Shown in pieces: positions 58,135 to 64,000 of a DNA stretch of 64,000 nt. Source of the stretch: Phallusia mammillata (lineage: Eukaryota; Chordata; Ascidiacea; Phlebobranchia; Ascidiidae); assembly GCA_003260075.1 (NCBI GenBank), contig QLIY01000587.1, forward strand, positions 1-64,000, read 5' to 3'. A program made the translations under genes and the position numbers. Position 1 is the stretch's first letter. Each line of letters begins with the position of its first letter. Under the pieces are notes generated by a model. The model saw nothing but the letters and a program-made list of their open reading frames with translations, was not told the DNA's origin and did no database searches.

Positions 58135-61100
58135 TTACGGAAGGTCGCTAACAGCAACCGATGACGTCGCGGCGGTTGTTGCAGTTCTGACGTCATGCAT
58201 GGCGACCGGTTGGAATTCCTTCCTCCTCCGTTGGTTCCTCAGGAGTAGGAGGAGCAGGGAGCAAATAAAGAGAAAGAGAATGATGCAGAAAGCTATTATG
58301 ATCCATTTCCACGAGTCTGTAAAAAAAATCACGTGATTAGTGACGTCAGATTTATGACTTCATAAAAAATTTGTTAATTCTTTCCGCTTGGTAAAAACCT
58401 TACGCCGGAAAATTTGTGTAATAACAACATACCGATCAAACATGAAAATGTCAAAATGGCTTGTATATGAGAAAATATTTTTTGCAGATTTTTAACAGTC
58501 GCCTTTGTCGTTATCAGTATAGTACATAACAAGCTATCGTTCAGGCTTTTTAATTCTACGTCGGTAGCTAAGTGAAATGTTTCAAATTGGTCAAGAAATA
58601 GTTGGAACGCTTTTGACCAGTTCCGTGGTTAAAAAGCTTAGTGAAGAATGAAAACACGTTTTTTTGACTTACCCGATTTTGGCTGACTTGGACCAATAGT
58701 GTTCGTTGTAACTTCTACAAATGATAAAATAAACGATTTTCAAAACTAAAAATGTATGCATCGATGACTGAAATGCTAAATCGTTTATCAACACATGTGG
58801 AAACAATTATTTTAATTCTCTATAAATTGTTGTGGCTAGACATGCTGTATTGTTGCTCCTATTGTTTGATTTTATGTCCGACATTTCGACGTATTATGCG
58901 AAACACTTCTTTTTATAAACCACAAAAGATAAAAAAATGGTGCGTAAAAATCTAAAAGTCGGTTCTCTAAAAAGTGATAAAAGAACAACATTTTGTTCCG
59001 TACCTAGAGCATCTGATGTGGTGGCTGGTTGCGAACTGGTTTTCGTTGGTTGCGAACTGGTTTTCGCTGGTTCAGAACTGGTTTTCGCTGGTTCGGTACT
59101 GGTTTTTACTGGTTCGGAACTGGTTGTAGATCGTGTTTTCGGAATGGTTGTAGTGGTGGTGGTGGTTTGGGCAGATGTGGTTGAACTGGTCGTCGTCGAT
59201 GGTTGGATGGTTGTGGTTGTTGTGGCAACCGGCTCCGGTCCTTCTGGTAACGCTCGGAACATTTCGTCGGATGAGAGCAAGTGGTTCCAGGTCTTTAGGT
59301 CGTCGACAATCAGAGTAAAAGAAGACGAGATAAAACCAAGTTGAAGAACGGGGAGGGCTTGTTTGGTGGCTTCTATTGTAACAGCAGGCTGTTCGATGTA
59401 GTTCGCTTCACTCCCGTTTATGTAAATCTAATAGAACAAGTAAGTTACATTATGAGAATGATTGTATTTTTTTGGAAACAGTCAATTTGTTCTTTTATCA
59501 AAATTCGTTCAATTAATCCCACTTTCGGGTTGCGGACACAAAATTTTGGAGCAAAATTAACGAATCTAGAAACATTTATTTTAGGTAGTATAAGCAAAAA
59601 CATGCACGACATTTAAACATACATAAGTGTATTTTATGATTACTTCATTACAGTTTTTGAATTTAAATTTTAGATTAAAAGTTTCCTTTGCTGAAAAAAA
59701 CAAACTTGCTTTATACATGTAACTTTGCATACCTTCAGTCCTTCACTGCCTTTCCAAGTCATACCAACATGCGTCCATTCATCTTGCTGTAACAAGGATG
59801 CTGATGCCGTATATAATTCACCTGTCAATCAAATAATCCATGTTAAAAACTAGATTGCTAAAACAAAATCTCAAAGCGGCTAAAATCAGTCATTTTGTTA
59901 AAACAAGTACTAAAGCTTGTTTGTATAATATTCTTAACGAGTTAATGTGCCCTGCTTTGGTATAAACCGGCATTATGCTGTTTGCGCAAATCACCCTCAA
60001 ACCCACAAGACTTAAATGGGTAATTGCTAAAAATGACAACCAGCTCTAACGTCAAGGGTCTGAAACAATAGAGAATGCTGAACCATAGTGCAAGGCAGAC
60101 CCCCAAGAACCGTTACACTGAATCAAGCCCTTAATCGCTTTTTCTCACTAATTATTCAATATTTAAATCGTCTTCTTCAAGATTACCAGTTGTTAGACGA
60201 ACTCCCGCCTCTAGTCTGTTGTTCCTGGGACGCAGAAACACTCCAGCGAGTCCGGGGTCACAGAGAACGGATGTTGACATCAAGCAATCGAGAAGACCAA
60301 AGGATCGAATCACAAACCAACCGGCAACACTGAACCCCGTGTCTGTTGTAACGAATATGTTTAAAATTCAGTTTTTAACCTAATTGTTAAACGTATGTTT
60401 ATATTCATAAAGGTATAAGTCATGCAATCTCGTGTCTGCTAAACAAAGTATTGAGTTTGAAAGATGAATAAAATTGGTTTAGATTAATCCACAATGCAGA
60501 GTTATGCAATAAAGTGGCTTTGTATAGTTTAGGGGTGCACAACCTGCGGTCACGGAGAAAAAAATATGCACCAGTAGACGGGATATTATAAGATTAATCC
60601 CATTTATAATTTGTAATTTGTAAACAAAAAACACTGGGTACATTGGCAAGAACCTGTGATGCGGTCAACAGCGAGAAGATTGCGCACCCCTGGTTAAGGG
60701 TTCCAAGTCAAAGAAGTACAGTAGTGATAGATTTACAATGATTAAACTGTCCTATATTGCAGTAACAAACAACCAAGGTTACTGCTAATACATGCAGAGA
60801 TCCATTTATCATGCAAAACAACACTGGGGTTTGAACCATCGACCTTTGGTTCAAGCTTCAACTTACCAACACAGTTCCAAGGCTGCATGAGGCACAAATC
60901 TTCTTTGCGAACATTCGAGAAGGAGACAAGCTTCCCGAAAGTTTCCAGTCCGTTACCATAGAAACCCGGGGCGGTCCCTGCAAGCAAGAAACAATTAGTG
61001 AGAGAAGAAATCGAGTCATGTATTAAGGTGTGACATCATAATGATGTGACGTCATCACGCAATATCGTAAACATCAAAATATCTGCATAAGTTTTTTTTC

Positions 61101-62147
61101 CCCCAGAAACTGTAGCAGCTTTGTAAATAACAATTCAATGTTTGTCGCTACAATAACGTCGCCTAATTGGTGCGAATAGCATACTTTAACATATCCATCC
61201 GCGGTACGCACGTGATCTCTGCGTTTCATCCGACCATTGAATGTTCCAGAACTGACACACAAGCAACTGCGCGCGCTTGGCATTTGTGACGTCAAAAACA
61301 CCAACGCTGTACACAATGACGTCGATATGCTTCCTACACTAAACCGCGCAAGACGCTGCATCGCGTCGTTGTTTTCCAGCATAGTTACGTCACAAGTGTT
61401 ACGCAATTAGTGGAAATAGAAAAAAACATTGTTGCGTAATAATTAGCGCGCGTTTTGACCTTTTCCTTGCGTCGCTTGTAGCTACACACGTGACACGTCG
61501 TGACAATCGTTGTGTGATGTAACAATGCCAAACGCAATTACGTCACAATTCGAGATATGATGACGCTACAAAAAATTAACCAAGGGTTCAGATACAGTAA
61601 ACCTTTTTTCTCATCACCAAATAGGTGCAAGTTAGGAATTGTATTCGGACTTAATTAAAATGAACTGAAAATTTACTCACCGATGTTTTTCGTTTCCTTC
61701 AAGTTGACAGAATAAGTCCCGTTGTCAACTGCTGGAATATCTGGCTGTAGAATTCCGTTATTTAGTTCATTCATGGACCAGTAAACAGCGGGAGACGAAG
61801 CTGAAAGAGTTAAACTTGATATTAAGCAACAGTATTTAATATCCGAACCAGTGTGTCTCGACCCTTTTGTCACGTACAATTCAAACTATTTTAGAAACTC
61901 GAAAAATCCTCATTTTTATTCACAAACCGTCTAAAAGCATTCCAACTGATGTCGATTTGGGCATTAATTAGCTAACTCATTAGTTTTGGTAGAAGGCCTA
62001 ATGTAAACTACAACAAATAAATAAAAAGATATTCATAAATAAATTTTAACTGGTAAATATAAAACGATCTTCAAAATAATACAACCAACCTGCAAAGGCC
62101 ACGAATTCAATCAGCAAAAGAATACACAATAGTTGTTGTCGAGTCAT
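58135..62147 (-). CDS. LamG-like / Thr-rich stalk / single-pass membrane protein, paralogue B, 8 exons
   Basis: Minus order: 62147-62090, 61800-61681, 60977-60867, 60342-60187, 59821-59733, 59427-59004, 58714-58673, 58316-58135 (TAA). Phases 1,1,1,1,0,1,1 are identical to paralogue A; 393 aa. Signal peptide MTRQQLLCILLLIEFVAFA. The LamG-like domain aligns exon by exon: PAVYWSMNELNNGILQPDI, APGFYGNG, DTGFSVAGWFVI (A: DTGLSLGMWLKI), GELYTASASLLQQDEWTHVG, and LIVDDLKTWNHLL. Stalk of Thr/Ser/Pro with 7-residue repeats (EPAKTSS type). TM helix WIIIAFCIILFLFICSLLLL, then RNQRRRKEF and a 30-residue tail. The LamG sequences have diverged strongly while structure is kept. A convergent neighbour of paralogue A. 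Confidence 0.87.
59027..59135 (-). repeat. 21-bp minisatellite coding the mucin-like stalk
   Basis: Five imperfect 21-bp units (plus-strand core gaactggttttcg) encode (E/Q)PxKTSS repeats in exon 6 of paralogue B. Unit number is likely to vary between alleles. Confidence 0.8.
60531..60692. mobile_element. Possible hAT-like MITE in intron 3 of paralogue B
   Basis: Taggggtgcacaacctgc at the left and gcgcacccctgg at the right are imperfect inverted ends about 160 bp apart. No clear target duplication. Confidence 0.45.
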
Positions 62148-62250
62148 TGTTGCGTCACTATGCTTCGTTTCTTCACCGAGTATCTTTAAGAACAGGCTCT
62201 TTGTTTCAAGCAGTACGATAATAAATTAAGCTGCGCCCTGCGTGTGAAGA

Positions 62251-62260
62251 GCTTATATAC
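62251..62260 (-). promoter_or_regulatory. TATA box of paralogue B
   Basis: Minus strand ggtatataagc lies about 105-110 nt upstream of the ATG at 62147, giving a predicted start near 62225 and a short 5' UTR. The spacing and strand fit this gene. Confidence 0.6.
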
Positions 62261-64000
62261 CGTCGCGGCCTTGCACCATCTAGAATTACATCGCAGTGAT
62301 GTTGCAATGGCTCACTGTGATGTCACAGTGTTGTCAATGGTGTGGGGGCTGGATTTGCTTTGGTGGTGGGTTTCTAAAATCGAATATACTGCAGTCCACT
62401 GTCGTGCTATATTTACTAGTTACAAAGCTTGTTTTAAGCAGAAAAATTTGGGCTGCACGCGTTTCCATGAAAACCTTTTTTTCGAACAGACGCACCTGGG
62501 GTGTCCGCATGACCTTTGCCCCACATTTGGGGTAATTAAAATCTTGCTGTTAGTTGTCGAGCTTAGTGTTTGGATTTTTCTTTTTGTTACAAATATGGCC
62601 CATCTGGACATGATTAGTATGTGAAAGGAAACCAAAAATGTAGCACCTAGATTTTTTTTCCTCTAAATGACCTTGGGTGAAGCACCAGGGTCATCACCAG
62701 TAATTCATTTTTATTGCACCACGTTGTCGTAAGGTGATAGGATTGATTGATTGCTACATGTCCATATGCATGAACTGCGAACTGCACGATGAATGCAGGG
62801 GGTTCTGCAACGAAACTGAATTACCTATTTTGGTCCATATGTGTCACGTGAATTTGTAATTGTTTGTTGTCCTGTGTGACGTGATAGAGACGTTTTGTTG
62901 AGTGGAATTTTTCGAGTATAATTCCAAGAGCATTATTATTGACCAAAAATATATATAAAAAAAAAACAATCAACAAAACTTATAAAGCAATTGTTATGTT
63001 ATGTTGCAAACAAAAAATAACAAAATAGTAAAGTCTAAACTCTAAACAATTTGACCTCCTCCCAAAAAATAAATTAAGCAAGCAAAAGCGTTTGCAACAA
63101 TCTGCAGTATTTTGTTGATCACCTTAGATTTGGCAAAAATAGACACAATAGGAAGTGGTTTCGTTCATAGGCATCCCATGACCGGAAAATTACGTCGTAA
63201 TGGTGCCTTTAATGAATATGGATGAACGGGTTTAATCGAGCACGTTGTTGTTGTTGTTGAGCGCAATTAAAAGTCACGTGACCAGCGCCATGTGGAGTGG
63301 TCTGGCGTAATAACAAAAAGTGACATTGATATTGAATGGGGATTGCACCAGCAAAGTTAGCCTTAACGTTAAGTCCAAATTTAAGGCAAAAAAACAATTG
63401 ATGGCGGTCTAGTTAATACACTTTTATGGCAACCTTTTAATGCAAAAATACAACTTTGTTAGTAGTATCATAATATTAAAACAGCGAACTTTTAAGGGCA
63501 TTAAATCTCTTGCTACAGCCGAAAATTTCAAATCAAAATGCTGTTTTTGAAGGAATATTGCAACATATGTTTGCAAAGGGTTGAATTTTTGCAAACAATG
63601 AAGGTTTTAATTTGTGAAACACAGGGCACACACTTAATTTCGACATAGCGCAATTTTGCAGCAATCCGCGTAATAAACAGAATTTGCAAATTGTTGCACC
63701 ACCCCCAAAAAACAACGGACATAGACTCATTTGAATGATGACTCAAAACAAAGGATGTTTATCACAATCGGGCAAACAGCATTGTGACCAAACAACGCCA
63801 TTGTTCCCAGCCTAACCTGAAAAAACGTGCTGTGATTCTTATAGTCAACATTTTCTGGGTATAGTTCGTAAATAGGTGATGTTATTTTCCAGCCATATGG
63901 CGCAATGTGCAAAACATCTGCATACGCGATTGTCTGTAGATTACTAATCCACTTTGCGCAACCAACAACTTCCGGAACTTTGTTTGAATAAGTGAATCGG
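62261..64000. other. Upstream region of paralogue B, no gene seen
   Basis: A 126-codon frame at 62244-62624 overlaps the paralogue B TATA box and has no recognisable content. A (gtt)n run lies near 63245. Nothing else supported. Confidence 0.4.

Noticed and set aside
62244..62624. 126-codon plus-strand ORF
   Set aside because: Covers the paralogue B promoter, with no domain or coding bias seen.

Overview
This window is animal nuclear DNA. It is AT-rich, its genes are split by GT-AG introns, and it contains tunicate-type domain mixes (LDLa arrays, a LamG-mucin-TM pair, TTLL12) and hAT-type miniature transposons. I infer an ascidian of the Ciona type. Serially placed near-copies differ by roughly 4-8% by eye, which fits a very heterozygous species such as C. 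savignyi. The species call is inference. I saw no bacterial, viral or CRISPR features.

Layout: 1-5.4 kb holds short locally duplicated blocks separated by G tracts, one MITE and a possible first exon on the minus strand. 5.4-14.6 kb has no recognisable gene, only a TATA-type promoter candidate near 6.33 kb and a hAT MITE at 11 kb. 14.67-22.97 kb (+) is an 11-exon gene for a secreted protein with four LDLa modules, a VWC-like segment and an antistasin-like module. 26.08-30.38 kb (+) is a class A GPCR of the LGR/RXFP type whose whole ectodomain (about 13 LDLa modules) and 7TM region lie in one exon; its TM6 and most of TM7 are missing at a C tract. 31.34-50.17 kb (-) is a complete 12-exon TTLL12 gene. 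Its 10.6 kb last intron contains a small opposite-strand membrane-protein gene at 39.94 kb and an orphan ORF at 39.11 kb. 50.99-56.50 kb (+) and 58.14-62.15 kb (-) are two convergent paralogues (signal peptide, LamG-like domain, Thr-rich stalk, TM helix, short tail) with matching 8-exon structures. 62.3-64 kb shows no gene.

The most important structural observation concerns 29 homopolymer tracts of at least 10 nt. All 15 before the single ambiguous base (n, 28263) are G and all 14 after it are C. Most are 10 or 11 nt, and five are 46, 58, 78, 80 and 94 nt. Nearly all short ones bound a slightly diverged copy of adjacent sequence. Where they fall in exons they break the frame or remove a domain, and excising the inserted copy restores the frame. 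I read them as assembly-gap placeholders (10 = minimum gap) around alternative-haplotype contigs placed in series, with one contig reverse-complemented. Gene models here must be read across them.

No operon-like or defence system is visible. The biologically interesting items are the single-exon LDLa receptor, the convergent LamG-mucin-TM pair, the LDLa/antistasin protein next to the receptor, the nested gene in the TTLL12 intron, and a strong excess of TGACGTCA palindromes.
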